Shown piece after piece: positions 43,901 through 52,589 of a stretch of 64,000 nt of DNA. This DNA comes from an uncultured Muribaculaceae bacterium (GTDB lineage Bacteria; Bacteroidota; Bacteroidia; Bacteroidales; Muribaculaceae): assembly GCA_910589425.1 (NCBI GenBank), contig CAJUSZ010000009.1, positions 17,463 through 81,462 on the forward strand. Direction: 5' to 3'. Each line of letters starts with the position of its first letter. The stretch's first letter is position 1. The notes under the pieces were generated by a model. The model saw nothing but the letters and a program-made list of their open reading frames with translations, ran no database searches and was not told the DNA's origin. Both the position numbers and the translations under genes were made by a program.

Positions 43901-44290
43901 TATCTGTTCCACACCGTCGGCATAGAAAACCAGCTTATTATTTATGTGGGCAGTCGCCACAGGGGTCAGATCGTCGTCGAACAGCACTTTGCCTGTCTGG
44001 GAAAGAAACTGCTCATCCTGAGCTTTTCCTCCATGTCCGAAAACCGCTACGTTGCCAGGGGTTGAAAAACCGAGTTCCCTCAGCTTCTCATGGGGAATCT
44101 CATATATTCCGGATTCGCTGATTCCAATCTTGACCCATTTTCCGGATGCAAGTCTTGAGGCTGGAGCGAAAATATCCGTTGAACCGTAGGCCTGTCCGGG
44201 AATAGTGGCGGTGCATGGGAGTATGATAGCACTTAAACCCCATTTCAAAAAAAATCGGAACCTTTGGGGTTTCAGAGTCGGGAATTTCAT
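40940..44290 (-). CDS. second PorU-like C25 peptidase (T9SS sortase paralogue)
   Basis: A 1116-residue exported protein with the same plan as PorU: signal peptide (residues 1-36), an N-terminal region opening ASGKWVKIGISESGIYEI, a GHGG segment, the gingipain-like C25 peptidase domain (about 400-750), Ig-like beta domains, and a C-terminal domain with PTGLYHAVARGSD. The catalytic dyad is kept: His in YLGHA (codon 42354-42356) and Cys in FGACDLTNSD (codon 42242-42244). The context differs from standard PorU: LGHA in place of VGHG, and DLTNSDRGQRG after the Cys. It lies 33 bp after the FAH-family gene. It may be a second sortase with a different role or a processing protease. Confidence 0.85.
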   Translation of the reverse strand: MKFPTLKPQRFRFFLKWGLSAIILPCTATIPGQAYGSTDIFAPASRLASGKWVKIGISESGIYEIPHEKLRELGFSTPGNVAVFGHGGKAQDEQFLSQTGKVLFDDDLTPVATAHINNKLVFYADGVEQIAFNSNLECFNRTSRNPYTETGYYFITENADFANSIPTSQQPDNHSGTTTNLTTGIDYVYHEKDLQLGIKQTGRIFFGENYTNTGTESYSWDYRLPDLIEGESGKMITTFYLESQKGAILSFGVEGGNKNYAHWRQMPVSSYSLQSFESSPQPIQYPSEKARFFVNAKLDGNALASTDYAHLDYWIATYPKKIPSLSEDSQGRILFNSLDTENTYSLPINDPELWVLDITQPLNPRRLHADQESTALFSPQSKYAQFILFDPRRKLKTPVCYDDVSSQNLHGTFTSDIDLLIITVDKYLSGAQRLAEVHRSLGKLNVGIAEINDIYNEFSSGNPDPMAYRALAKMVYDRGGKRLSNILLLGDIRSDIKSGSNPGEPHTSLYCYQYGNESPRLLGFNAVDFYANLDSYTSAILERRKLDVGIGIIPCISDAEIDNYVSKLIRAYSDDTHAYTVNNINYVGGAGDKQLHIQESDNIASVISKTSEDRFFLSPMFAEIAGAESTRKWLLQSLSSTNFNYYLGHATSSAVGGSENIFSMGHLPLLRNSHLPFMAFGACDLTNSDRGQRGVAESMVLTSSGGLIAAMAGMRETFANSNELLFISMATGLCKTYSDPYHTPTLGEIYSYAKSGCTNQNELAYVLIGDPAVPFVLPTNKVKLDSDPELPGSGDEIILKGEITSASGQMLSDFNGEIVARLFSSTSSKSYVYPPTTQSGDTTYYTYSHPRSMLTLAVANVDKGRFSIRLRIPTLDAWIDPTDLRLSFGAYDHSKRSGAGQTFAVAVSASGKPGDPDDDTVPPVIEEMRYSNSTNEIFLSASDNLALNLSQAPFASGLELTVDGKTVAGAGFALKHIDHDRPAYSVKIPLHQLSDGYHQATAIIRDEAGNPSTETIRFISGKRTTASLSLKETLAIDHATVTVSTPQTPRSLTLYVYDSIGKQVCSIPFDGDKAVIDLSTVDLPTGLYHAVARGSDPDDAHFLSEELLIPVFKPSL

Positions 44291-44323
44291 TTTTGATGTG
44301 TTAGCGTGAATTGCATTACTGAA

Positions 44324-44932
44324 TCATCGGATCTTTGTCTTGAGCAGAATTTGCGACCCGAGGCGGCATATAATGTTGTGTCTGATTTTTGCCGGGATCG
44401 GGAACGGTGCGTATCCGACAAATATGATGTCTCCCTCTTTCAGTGTGAATCTTTGACTGAGCATCTCTATCACCGAGTAGACATCGGCGATAAGGTCGGA
44501 TGTCCTGTAGACCACCTGTCCGCATACTGGATTGCCTTCGGTGTCGCATAGGTCTATCTCTATCCGCGACCGGGGATCAAAAACAGTTTCGGCGTCCACC
44601 ATCGTGCCGATGGGTGCCGAATAGTCGAAAGCCACAGCTTCCGCCCACGGCAGGCCGGCTTGAGAGAGTTCACGGAGCCGGTCCATATCCCGGATATTAA
44701 GCCCGATTGTGGCCTGGGAGAAATATCTATGGGCAAAGCGGGCGGGAATGCTTTTGCCGAGACGCGAGATGCGTATGGCCACCGAGGGAAAAGCTTCGTA
44801 ATCGTGATTGTCCGACGGTATGAAGAACGGTTTTCCCGATTGGAGAAGGGATGCGTCTGTGAGCTGCATGACCGATGGCCGACGGCCATCGGTCTCAGCA
44901 CCGTAGTTGTCTAATAGTCCGAGGATTTTCAT
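44324..44932 (-). CDS. divergent fumarylacetoacetate hydrolase (FAH) family protein
   Basis: A 202-residue protein between the two PorU-type genes (16 bp after the first, 33 bp before the second). It resembles FAH-fold enzymes: IRISRLGKSIPARFAHRYFSQ near residue 52, TIGLNIRDMDRL near 75, a possible metal region AVAFDYSAPIG near 99, and GDIIFVGYAPFPIPA near 167. The usual ExE...D metal triad is not obvious (the segment where FAH has ExE reads VAIRIS), so activity is doubtful. Its place inside the T9SS genes is conserved-looking, but its job there is unknown. Confidence 0.65.
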   Translation of the reverse strand: MKILGLLDNYGAETDGRRPSVMQLTDASLLQSGKPFFIPSDNHDYEAFPSVAIRISRLGKSIPARFAHRYFSQATIGLNIRDMDRLRELSQAGLPWAEAVAFDYSAPIGTMVDAETVFDPRSRIEIDLCDTEGNPVCGQVVYRTSDLIADVYSVIEMLSQRFTLKEGDIIFVGYAPFPIPAKIRHNIICRLGSQILLKTKIR

Positions 44933-44948
44933 TCAGGGAGAATCATTT

Positions 44949-47900
44949 TTACTGTGCCGTAACGGCAAGTTTCTTTGTGGCGCTGTCCACAATCCCTTTA
45001 GAGGTCGTGATCGTGGCTCTGTAGAGATATATCCCGCGTGGCACCCTGTGTCCTGCCGCATCGCATAGATTCCACTGTACCCTTACGTTGGCGTCGGCAG
45101 AGGAATTGATTTGCGATGAGTTGGTCCAGATTCTGCGTCCGTTAAGATCGAAAACGTCGATCGTGTATTCTGTGCCGGCTTCAGGCTGCTCGGCTGTGAA
45201 GATAAACGTAACGCTTGTGGTAGCCGGATTCTTGTCTGTCGTCAGGCCGTAGATCACGGGATTAGCGTGCGCCCCGACAGAAAATGAGAGGGAGGATGTG
45301 GAATGGTTGCCAGCATTGTCCCATGCCGTGAGGGTAAGGGTGTGGTTTCCGGGTTCGATATCCTCAAGCAGATATGAGATCGAGCCTGAACGGGGATCTT
45401 CTGATGATGGTGTGAAGAAATTGGACACATCGGAATATGTCTTTTTCCCATCGAGTGTGAGCGTCAGGGAATGGCCGATTCCGACCTGCGACGTATTTAT
45501 GCCGGATTCATCGGATATTGTTGCCAGCACCAATGGTGAGGAGTTCACGGCAGATCCATCGCGGAAAGTCTCATTGTTGAGCGTGAACCCGCTTATGACC
45601 GGACCTTCATTGTCGTCCGGGGCAGTTTCGTCATATCCATATACATAGAGCTTGTCGGTCTGTCCGTTGGCCTCGTATGCTTCGTTGGAGTAGGCGTAGG
45701 CTGAAATCAGTGCCGGGCTGAAATTGTTCTCGATCTCAAGCGGGACGAGGATCTCCGCATTCCATTCTCCGTTTACCACGGGACGGATGCATCTGAACAA
45801 CCGTGTTGAACGGTCGTTGAACGGTCTGGGTTTGTCTTTATCGCCGTCTCCACGGCCGATGGTGGTAACAACTTTCTCGGCGTCAAAAAGGATTAGTTCT
45901 ATAAAACCGTTGAATCCGGTGTCTATATTACCTTCGTTGTCCGTGATCTTACCCTCGACAGTTGCTGTGGCTCTTGCTCCGAGGATCTGGGAATCGGCCT
46001 GTGATCCGGGAAGTTCCTGCCCGTTGATCTTCTCTATCGTTACGTTGTGGGTGGGAATCGGCAGTTGCAGTGCCGGATCGCCCACGATGATATAACGCAG
46101 TCTGTTGCTGCCTTTGGCTCCGTTCTTGCCGGCGATGAACATGTCGCCCACACGATTGCGTCTGCCATCTTTGCCACGGCTGAATATCCCCTTAGACATG
46201 GCGTCGGTGAAATATCCGTTTTCTGTGATGAACACTGACCGGTTTGTAGAGATCAGACCGATGTACCCGGCCGATGGATTGAGAAAAAGTTCCTCGCCGG
46301 CTGTGATTTCGTTTGCGTCCCATGGGCAGAACTGGCAGGTCGCTGTGTAGAAGAACGGAAGCCTCTTGTTGTCGGCGTTGATTATGTCCTCCCAGCTGTA
46401 GAAACTCTCGTCTCCGAGTCCGCGGGGTTGTCCGTGGCCTACGTAGCTGACGAACATCACTCCATCTTCCAGCCGCTCGAAGAACTTGCTTCTCGCACCC
46501 GGAAGAGTCTGTCCGGTGCCTGAGGCCACGAGTGGAAATGCATCGAAATATACCTTGTCGATGACGAACGATGCCCCGACAGGGTCCGCTGCTATGTTGC
46601 TGACAAAAGTCTCGGTCTGCGTGAAGTGGTCTCCTCCGTTTTCGTCGTCGGCAACCAGCATCACACTGTTTCGCCAAGACCCGAGATCAGGATCTTCAAC
46701 GTATTTGATTATCTTGTCGACGGCTGCTGTGGCTTCGGCAACGCTTTTCACGGGCATGCGCCCGACTGCTACATTGACATTGGCGTTGATGATTGAGAAC
46801 TCGGTCGTGCGGGTGTCTTCAAGCATCCCTATTATGTCGTCGCATGAATAAGAGCTGGTTTCTACGTTGTCAACCTGTGTGTCAGACGGAGATTGCCATA
46901 TAGGAACCCTCGGATAGCCGTTTTTCACGTCCGACGAAAGCCGTTTGTTGTCGTAGGTGGGACGGCTCATGATGAGGCAGTAGCGGATGGAATGTCCATC
47001 TTCGTCGCCACGGTCATACCACATTTTCATGGCTTTGCGGAACGCCGATATGTCGCGTGTGCCGGACGAGAACTCGTTGTAGAGCGTTTCCGGGGTGATC
47101 ACATGCACAGTCATGCCGTCCACGCGTCTGTGCATGTCGGCAAGCCTTTCGGATTGGGATACATATTCCGCCGGGGAGATTATCAGCATGTCGGGAACCG
47201 GGAGAGAGTGAATGTCCTGATTTGCGATCGATCCTGCCGATACTGGCTGACGGGTTATCTTGTCTGGCTCGAAAGCGATGTATTCATGATATTCATTGGC
47301 ATTCTGCCCGAACTCTGCTGTAGATCCCGATAGAGTGAATTCCACGCGCGATGGGGATGTGATGTCGGTTACATCCCATATCTGCGTAGTCGGGGAGCAT
47401 CCCGAGAGCTGAAGCGTGGATGGTGTCTTGTCAGAGTGGTAAAAGTAGAGTTCGCCATTGCGCAGCTGGAGCTTGCGGCTGTATTCTACTTTTATATAGT
47501 CAAGGTTGATCATGTAGACCACGCCTCCCGACGGAGGGGTAGCCTTTATGTTTATGTCGAGTTTGTCTTCAGGATTCTGTAGGGTGTATGTCGTCTGGGA
47601 GTTTGTGGTTATTGTATTGTTGTCAGTAAATGAGTTGATCCTCACAGCTTGTCCGAGCGATTTTCCGTTGACAGCCACTTCCATTGTGGTCGGTGTGTTC
47701 GGGTGGGCCACACGCGCTATTCCTCTGACTGTGATCATCGCGTCCCCTCCGGCATTGTCTGTAAGCTCGAAAGGGAATGTCCTTGATGATTGTGTGCGGA
47801 AATCTTCCCCGACCATCTGCCGTCCGGAGACGCCATGGCAGGCAAGATCGTTCTCATGCAGCAGACGTTCGGTGAAAGAGTCCACTATGTTGGCTCCGGC

Positions 47901-48398
47901 TCCGGGAGTGGCGGCCGTCTTTAAGACGACATCTTCGGCATCACGGTCGGATATGAAATAATAGCTTGCCTCCTCGTATGCATGGAGTGTGTGGGTGTAT
48001 AAGCTTTTATCGTAGGCTGATATACGTTTCGTCTCCCATTTTGTGGAGTTTACCCCGAAAAAGTAGATCCCGGTGGCAGTGCGCAGCAGCGGCAGCTGTG
48101 GCAGGTCGTCGATCTGCCGGTCATCGAGAACTTCGCTGATCATGCGTCCGCCGTATCCGTAGACATTGACTTTGTCGGGATTTGCAAATCCGAGATTCTT
48201 GAGCTGGGTGTTGGATAAGAACTGCATGCCTGTGTGATCCACACGCACTTTAGCCCATTTCCCGGAGGAAAGCACGGAAGAAGCCGCATAGCTTGAGGCA
48301 GGCATCGCCGAGGCTTGTCCTGATTGGAACAGGATCGCAGCTGAGGCCAGCATCAAGGATGGGATTGACTGGATAAGGAAAGTATGAAGTTTCGGCAC
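44949..48398 (-). CDS. porU: type IX secretion system sortase PorU
   Basis: The PorU-type C25 cysteine protease, which cuts the C-terminal signal of T9SS cargo and attaches A-LPS at the cell surface. I choose the GTG at 48398, giving 1149 residues and a signal peptide (PKLHTFLIQSIPSLMLASAAILFQ, broken here at residue 20: cleavage near GQASA). The longer frame would run into the lysozyme gene. The dyad is standard: His in YVGHG (codon 46434-46436) and Cys in TATCQFCPWD (46335-46337). The C-terminus has a T9SS type A sorting domain (DVFDLNGRRIW and PRGIYLYRATI). It is followed by the FAH-like gene. Confidence 0.93.
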   Translation of the reverse strand: MPKLHTFLIQSIPSLMLASAAILFQSGQASAMPASSYAASSVLSSGKWAKVRVDHTGMQFLSNTQLKNLGFANPDKVNVYGYGGRMISEVLDDRQIDDLPQLPLLRTATGIYFFGVNSTKWETKRISAYDKSLYTHTLHAYEEASYYFISDRDAEDVVLKTAATPGAGANIVDSFTERLLHENDLACHGVSGRQMVGEDFRTQSSRTFPFELTDNAGGDAMITVRGIARVAHPNTPTTMEVAVNGKSLGQAVRINSFTDNNTITTNSQTTYTLQNPEDKLDINIKATPPSGGVVYMINLDYIKVEYSRKLQLRNGELYFYHSDKTPSTLQLSGCSPTTQIWDVTDITSPSRVEFTLSGSTAEFGQNANEYHEYIAFEPDKITRQPVSAGSIANQDIHSLPVPDMLIISPAEYVSQSERLADMHRRVDGMTVHVITPETLYNEFSSGTRDISAFRKAMKMWYDRGDEDGHSIRYCLIMSRPTYDNKRLSSDVKNGYPRVPIWQSPSDTQVDNVETSSYSCDDIIGMLEDTRTTEFSIINANVNVAVGRMPVKSVAEATAAVDKIIKYVEDPDLGSWRNSVMLVADDENGGDHFTQTETFVSNIAADPVGASFVIDKVYFDAFPLVASGTGQTLPGARSKFFERLEDGVMFVSYVGHGQPRGLGDESFYSWEDIINADNKRLPFFYTATCQFCPWDANEITAGEELFLNPSAGYIGLISTNRSVFITENGYFTDAMSKGIFSRGKDGRRNRVGDMFIAGKNGAKGSNRLRYIIVGDPALQLPIPTHNVTIEKINGQELPGSQADSQILGARATATVEGKITDNEGNIDTGFNGFIELILFDAEKVVTTIGRGDGDKDKPRPFNDRSTRLFRCIRPVVNGEWNAEILVPLEIENNFSPALISAYAYSNEAYEANGQTDKLYVYGYDETAPDDNEGPVISGFTLNNETFRDGSAVNSSPLVLATISDESGINTSQVGIGHSLTLTLDGKKTYSDVSNFFTPSSEDPRSGSISYLLEDIEPGNHTLTLTAWDNAGNHSTSSLSFSVGAHANPVIYGLTTDKNPATTSVTFIFTAEQPEAGTEYTIDVFDLNGRRIWTNSSQINSSADANVRVQWNLCDAAGHRVPRGIYLYRATITTSKGIVDSATKKLAVTAQ

Positions 48399-48475
48399 GT
48401 TCGTCTTATGTTGATGTTGAAAAATAATATTAGAGGGTGAGGTTGCCCTTTCTAATGAACGGTAAAATCGGAGAG

Positions 48476-49282
48476 TTATTGTGCATTGGCCTCTTTGCCT
48501 GAAGATAGCGGGCTCTCGTAGGGCCACAGCGCTCCGGAGAGAAAGTTTTCCCATTCCTGCCGGTTTCCGCAGAATGCGTTCAAGTCTACGTCTCCGTTGA
48601 TCCCGGCTACTTTCCCGTGGTGGTCATATTGCCAGAATGTCCATTCAGCGTTTATGGGAGTTTCTGCAAAGGAGCATATCCAGAGGGGGGAGCCGGGCAT
48701 AGTCTGAAGAATATAATCGTAATATCCGTCGCGGTTCGTATAGAATGTTACCCGGTGTCCCATCAGATTGAGATAATCGACCATTTCAGAGAGTCGTTTC
48801 GCAATCGAATCGGCCGCTATCCCTTCGGGGTTGCCATGTTTCTCAACGTCGATGGCCAATCCGAGGTCGAGCTTCCGGTAGCCGACAGCCCCGAGAAAGT
48901 TGACGGCCTGGGTTACTCCGTCCACATCGAAACGGAAAAAATGGTAGGCTCCGGTTTTGATGCGTGCATGCTTGGCCTTAAGATAGTTGGTATGGAAGCT
49001 CTTGTCGCGGAAAGTGGCTCCTTCCGACGCTTTTATAAATGCGAATTCAATGCCGGCTTCCGCCGCTTTGTCGAAGTCGATCGCCCCATTATGGTTTGAC
49101 ACGTCGATTCCTCTGACGGGGTATCTGTCCGGATCGACGTATGGCGGCGTTGTCATGAATTCACGGTATGCCCATACGCTGGCGAATGCAAGAAGCGCGG
49201 CCACAAGCACGAAGTCTATGGCGGCCTCGATGTCGGCTTTTGGTTTACGTCGGAAAAATTCGATCATTCGGTTATCCTGCAT
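48476..49282 (-). CDS. membrane-anchored GH25 lysozyme
   Basis: A 268-residue glycoside hydrolase family 25 muramidase, which cuts peptidoglycan between MurNAc and GlcNAc. An N-terminal membrane anchor (IDFVLVAALLAFASVWAY, about residues 22-39) follows a basic head. The catalytic Asp/Glu set is visible in RGIDVSNHNG, the LGLAIDVEKHG region (DxE) and FWQYDHHGK near 206. It is not a soluble phage lysin but a membrane-tethered form. It lies 78 bp before porU, under a well-formed promoter, so it is probably the first gene of the T9SS transcript; local wall cutting to fit the trans-envelope machine is a plausible guess. Confidence 0.88.
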   Translation of the reverse strand: MQDNRMIEFFRRKPKADIEAAIDFVLVAALLAFASVWAYREFMTTPPYVDPDRYPVRGIDVSNHNGAIDFDKAAEAGIEFAFIKASEGATFRDKSFHTNYLKAKHARIKTGAYHFFRFDVDGVTQAVNFLGAVGYRKLDLGLAIDVEKHGNPEGIAADSIAKRLSEMVDYLNLMGHRVTFYTNRDGYYDYILQTMPGSPLWICSFAETPINAEWTFWQYDHHGKVAGINGDVDLNAFCGNRQEWENFLSGALWPYESPLSSGKEANAQ

Positions 49283-49320
49283 TATGGAGCGTTGGCCGTC
49301 CGTTGGGGGGATTTCTTATG

Positions 49321-49352
49321 CAAAGATAATGCGAATGAAGGTAAGAGGCAAA
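49321..49352 (-). promoter_or_regulatory. promoter of the GH25-porU transcript
   Basis: On the minus strand TTTG (49349-49352), 20 bp, then TATCTTTG (49321-49328): full consensus. Transcription would start near 49314, about 32 nt before the lysozyme ATG. No other promoter is obvious before porU. Confidence 0.75.
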
Positions 49353-49409
49353 TGTGGGCGGATAAAAATTGTTAAGAGCCTGTTTCCATATTCCAGATAG
49401 TCTTTACCG

Positions 49410-50588
49410 TCAATTTTGGAAATTTGCGATAAATCTGCTGAAACGTCTCAGGCCTTCCTGCATTCTGCTCAGTTGTGTGGCCATGTTTATCCTCAGGAAC
49501 CCTTCGCCTCCGTACATTGTCCCTGGATTGAGCCAGAGTTTCTCGGAGGCGAGAAGTTTTGCCGCCAGTTGTTCGGAAGGAATATTCAGGCTGCGGCAGT
49601 CGATCCACGAAAGATAAGTCCCTTCCTGTTCCGTTACCGGGATCCCGGGGATATTGCATTTGAAATATTCTCTGAGATAGCGGTAGTTATTGAAGATATA
49701 CCGGTTGACTGCATCCAGCCATTCCCCTCCACGGGTGTATGCGGCGATCAGAGCCTCCACTCCGAACGTGTTTACGTCGCGGTGTCTGTTGACAAGGAGC
49801 GCTTTCCTTATACGCTCTCTTGCGTCGGCGGAATCACAGATGATGTTTGCGATCTGTAGCCCGGCGATATTGAAGGCTTTGGAGGGGGAGCAAAGTGTTA
49901 TGGAGTTTTCCGCGAAATCTTTTGAAATGGAGGCGAACGGTGTGTATTTGTGTCCTGGGAATGTAAATTCGCAGTGGATCTCGTCAGCAACCACTTTCAC
50001 TCCATGACGCAGACAGATACTCCCGAGCTGCGTCAATTCGTCTCTTGACCATACCCTTCCGGCGGGATTATGCGGGTTGCAAAGCAACAGAAGTTTTACC
50101 TTGGGATCCCCGGCCGCTTTTTCCAGCGATGGAAAGTCGAATGTGTAGCGGTTGCCATGATATATCAGCGGTATGTCTGTTATCTGGCAGTGATTGTCCG
50201 TTGTCGAGGCATAGAAGCAGTCATAGACAGGAGATTGCAGGATTATCCTGTCGCCCGGCGATGTGAGAGCTTTTATTACGGAGGTCAGCCCCGGTATCAC
50301 GCCGGTGGTCGGGATTATATCGTCTGGAGTGAATCTCCAACCGTGGCGGTTCTCAAACCATCCAGTGATTGATTCAAAATATTCTTCAGGCAGATGTGTG
50401 TAGCCGTAGATGCCGTGCGATGCACGTCTGAGCAGTGCTTCTGTGATGGCGGGTGCTGTGGGGAAATCCATGTCGGCAACCCACATCGGCAGGATATCAG
50501 GGTCGGAGTCGGTATCCCATTTATGGGAGTTGGTGTTTCTGCGGCAGATCTCCCGGTCGAGATTGAATTTGTCCGTCTGATTCACCAT
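49410..50588 (-). CDS. PatB-family C-S lyase (aminotransferase fold, MalY-like)
   Basis: A 392-residue PLP enzyme of the MalY/PatB group, which splits cystathionine or cysteine conjugates to homocysteine or thiol, pyruvate and ammonia. The N-terminal KWDTDSDPDILPMWVADMDFPTAP is split here only by K in place; the PLP lysine is in LCSPSKAFNIAGL near residue 236. DEIHCEF near 203 and the NPHNPAGRVW segment near 170 hold the Asp and Asn that contact PLP. Length is standard. Transcribed alone; RnfA is 43 bp upstream on the same strand, so read-through from the rnf operon is possible in either direction of coupling. Confidence 0.9.
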   Translation of the reverse strand: MVNQTDKFNLDREICRRNTNSHKWDTDSDPDILPMWVADMDFPTAPAITEALLRRASHGIYGYTHLPEEYFESITGWFENRHGWRFTPDDIIPTTGVIPGLTSVIKALTSPGDRIILQSPVYDCFYASTTDNHCQITDIPLIYHGNRYTFDFPSLEKAAGDPKVKLLLLCNPHNPAGRVWSRDELTQLGSICLRHGVKVVADEIHCEFTFPGHKYTPFASISKDFAENSITLCSPSKAFNIAGLQIANIICDSADARERIRKALLVNRHRDVNTFGVEALIAAYTRGGEWLDAVNRYIFNNYRYLREYFKCNIPGIPVTEQEGTYLSWIDCRSLNIPSEQLAAKLLASEKLWLNPGTMYGGEGFLRINMATQLSRMQEGLRRFSRFIANFQN

Positions 50589-50631
50589 ATCTGTGGCCTA
50601 CGGGTTTTAAGTAACTTTTAAAAGGTACTTT

Positions 50632-51213
50632 TCATCCGATTTTTATGCCTGAGAATCCCATGAAAGCCATGGCGAGTATGCCGGCGCAGATGAGCGCGAC
50701 AGGCACCCCTTTCATGCCTCGCGGCACGGGTGTGAGTTCGAGCTGCTCGCGGATTCCTGCGAAGATCCAGAGAGCAAGGGTGAAGCCGATTGATGTGGCG
50801 AATCCGTATGTGACAGATTCCATGAGTGTGAAGCTTTTCTGGATCACCAGGATAGCCACACCAAGCACTGCGCAGTTGGTGGTGATCAGCGGCAGGAACA
50901 CACCGAGCGACTGATAGAGTGCAGGCGCTATCTTTTTCATCACGATTTCGAGCATCTGGACCAAAAAGGCGATGACGAGAATGAACACTATGGTCTGGAG
51001 ATAGCCAAGTTCAAGTGGCTCAAGAACGTAATATTGCAGGAGCCATGCCACTACGGTCGAGAGCGTGATGACGAAGGTTACGGCCGCACCCATGCCGAGC
51101 GCGGAACTTGTCTTTTTCGAGACTCCGAGGAACGGGCAGATTCCGAGGAACTGGGAAAATACGATATTATTGATGAATATCGCCGTTATGATGATGGAAA
51201 GATACGTAAGCAT
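50632..51213 (-). CDS. rnfA: Rnf electron transport complex subunit RnfA
   Basis: A 193-residue integral membrane subunit of the Rnf complex (Na+- or H+-translocating ferredoxin:NAD+ oxidoreductase). It has six membrane spans. The segment NNIVFSQFLGICPFLGVSKK near residue 15 is the RnfA signature, with a Cys that can bind an intramembrane iron-sulfur centre together with RnfE. It is the last gene of rnfBCDGEA, 46 bp after rnfE. Confidence 0.96.
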   Translation of the reverse strand: MLTYLSIIITAIFINNIVFSQFLGICPFLGVSKKTSSALGMGAAVTFVITLSTVVAWLLQYYVLEPLELGYLQTIVFILVIAFLVQMLEIVMKKIAPALYQSLGVFLPLITTNCAVLGVAILVIQKSFTLMESVTYGFATSIGFTLALWIFAGIREQLELTPVPRGMKGVPVALICAGILAMAFMGFSGIKIG

Positions 51214-51259
51214 TTGAGTGGTTTATGGAGTCGGGTGGAAGTTGTCTCTTTTGAGTTGG

Positions 51260-51850
51260 TCAGTTCGCTTTGCGAAGTTTGTTGACGATGGCGATAAGAT
51301 ATCCGAGCGCGATGAACGCGCCTGGAGCCAGGACGAATATCAGCATTCCGTAGTCTTCAGGGAAGATCTCGGCTCCGAAGATCTTTCCTGTGCCGAGAAT
51401 CTCGCGGGTAGATCCGAGGATTGTCAGAGCCAGCGTAAACCCTATTCCGCATCCGAGGCCGTCGCATACGGAGTCGACCACAGGATTTTTGCCTGCGAAA
51501 GCCTCGGCCCGTCCCAAAAGAATGCAGTTCACCACAATCAGCGGGATAAATATGCCGAGCGATGCATTCAGTGCTGGCATGTAGGCGTTTATTATCAGCT
51601 GGAGAGCTGTAACGAACGATGCGATCACCACAATGTAGGCAGGGATACGCACTTTGTCGGGGACAAAATTCTTGATGGCTGAAATCACGGCGTTGGAGCA
51701 TATCAGCACCGCCGCCGTGGCAATGCCCATCATCAGTCCGTTCATGGCCGAGGATGTGGTGCCGAGCGTGGCACACATGCCGAGAAGCAATACGAAGACT
51801 GGATTGCCGGGCACTATGCCGTTATAGATGAGTTTCCAGTATTTGGACAT
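51260..51850 (-). CDS. rnfE: Rnf complex subunit RnfE
   Basis: A 196-residue membrane subunit, partner of RnfA. The signature NPVFVLLLGMCATLGTTSSAMNG lies near residue 16 (broken at the 20-residue limit here: NPVFVLLLGMCATLGT). It has six membrane spans, mirrored in topology to RnfA. RnfA and RnfE form the ion-channel core with a shared 2Fe-2S centre in known structures. It lies between rnfG (90 bp) and rnfA. Confidence 0.95.
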   Translation of the reverse strand: MSKYWKLIYNGIVPGNPVFVLLLGMCATLGTTSSAMNGLMMGIATAAVLICSNAVISAIKNFVPDKVRIPAYIVVIASFVTALQLIINAYMPALNASLGIFIPLIVVNCILLGRAEAFAGKNPVVDSVCDGLGCGIGFTLALTILGSTREILGTGKIFGAEIFPEDYGMLIFVLAPGAFIALGYLIAIVNKLRKAN

Positions 51851-51940
51851 TTTCTGTAGTGGATTGATAAGGTTCTTTCTGTATGAGGGGATAGTTTCTC
51901 AGGATCGGCTGCTTTGCGGTGCATGATCCTCTGTGGTTGC

Positions 51941-52543
51941 CTACTTGTTTTTCTCCTTCGTATATTCGATGTAGCTTGAATAAGCGTTGCGGAGTGTCTC
52001 AAGAAACGCTCTGGAAGATATTGTGGCGGCAGTAATGGCGTCAATCTGTCCGTTGCTCGCCTGATCTTTCGTAACGTAGAAAGGAGTAGTGGCGGGATTT
52101 TTCCCGATCACGCTTCTTGCGCCGGAAGGATCCCTGAACCACAGCTGCATTTTCGATCCGAGTCCGGGTGTCTCTGCCTGACTGAGTACCTGATAATTGC
52201 GAACGGTGCCGTCGAGGTCGAACCCGCACATGACTGTGATTTCTCCTGCGAAGCCGTTCATCGAACCGCCCATCACCGCAGCTCCTTGAAGTTTGCCCTG
52301 CATGTAGGCCGGATATACCACAAAGCTATAGCCGTCTACGTCGGTTTTCCATGCGTCGGCTTCCGGGTCATTGTCAAACGGAGGCGCGACTTCGCGGATC
52401 GCAGCCACCTGCTGCTCTTTCTGCATTGCCGCTATAGGCTCTTTGGTGGAATCGTATACAACTCCGAGCAATGCTCCCGCGACGGCGGTGATGATTCCGA
52501 GCGATAGGATCATATTGGGGAGCGTGGAAGCAAGTTTCTTCAT
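51941..52543 (-). CDS. rnfG: Rnf complex subunit RnfG (FMN-binding)
   Basis: A 200-residue subunit with one N-terminal membrane span and a periplasmic FMN-binding domain. The domain ends with IDAITAATISSRAFLE near residue 170-185, where the Thr in the TAAT motif carries the covalent FMN in this family (standard SGAT/T; here A-A-T, as in Bacteroidota forms). It passes electrons between RnfC/D and the membrane core. Normal length and order (after rnfD). Confidence 0.93.
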   Translation of the reverse strand: MKKLASTLPNMILSLGIITAVAGALLGVVYDSTKEPIAAMQKEQQVAAIREVAPPFDNDPEADAWKTDVDGYSFVVYPAYMQGKLQGAAVMGGSMNGFAGEITVMCGFDLDGTVRNYQVLSQAETPGLGSKMQLWFRDPSGARSVIGKNPATTPFYVTKDQASNGQIDAITAATISSRAFLETLRNAYSSYIEYTKEKNK

Positions 52544-52589
52544 TTCTTCTGTCGGTATGTCTGTTGGGATGGGGATTCTTTATTGGTGT

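Noticed and set aside
44949..48554. ATG start of PorU at 48554
   Set aside because: It overlaps the lysozyme gene by 79 bp and puts 52 non-signal residues before the signal peptide; the GTG at 48398 is better.
50609..50630. Imperfect palindrome AAGTAACTTTTAAAAGGTACTT between rnfA and the PatB gene, noted here in two parts: AAGTAACTTTT and AAAAGGTACTT
   Set aside because: Short and AT-rich; could be a weak operator or chance. Not enough to call.
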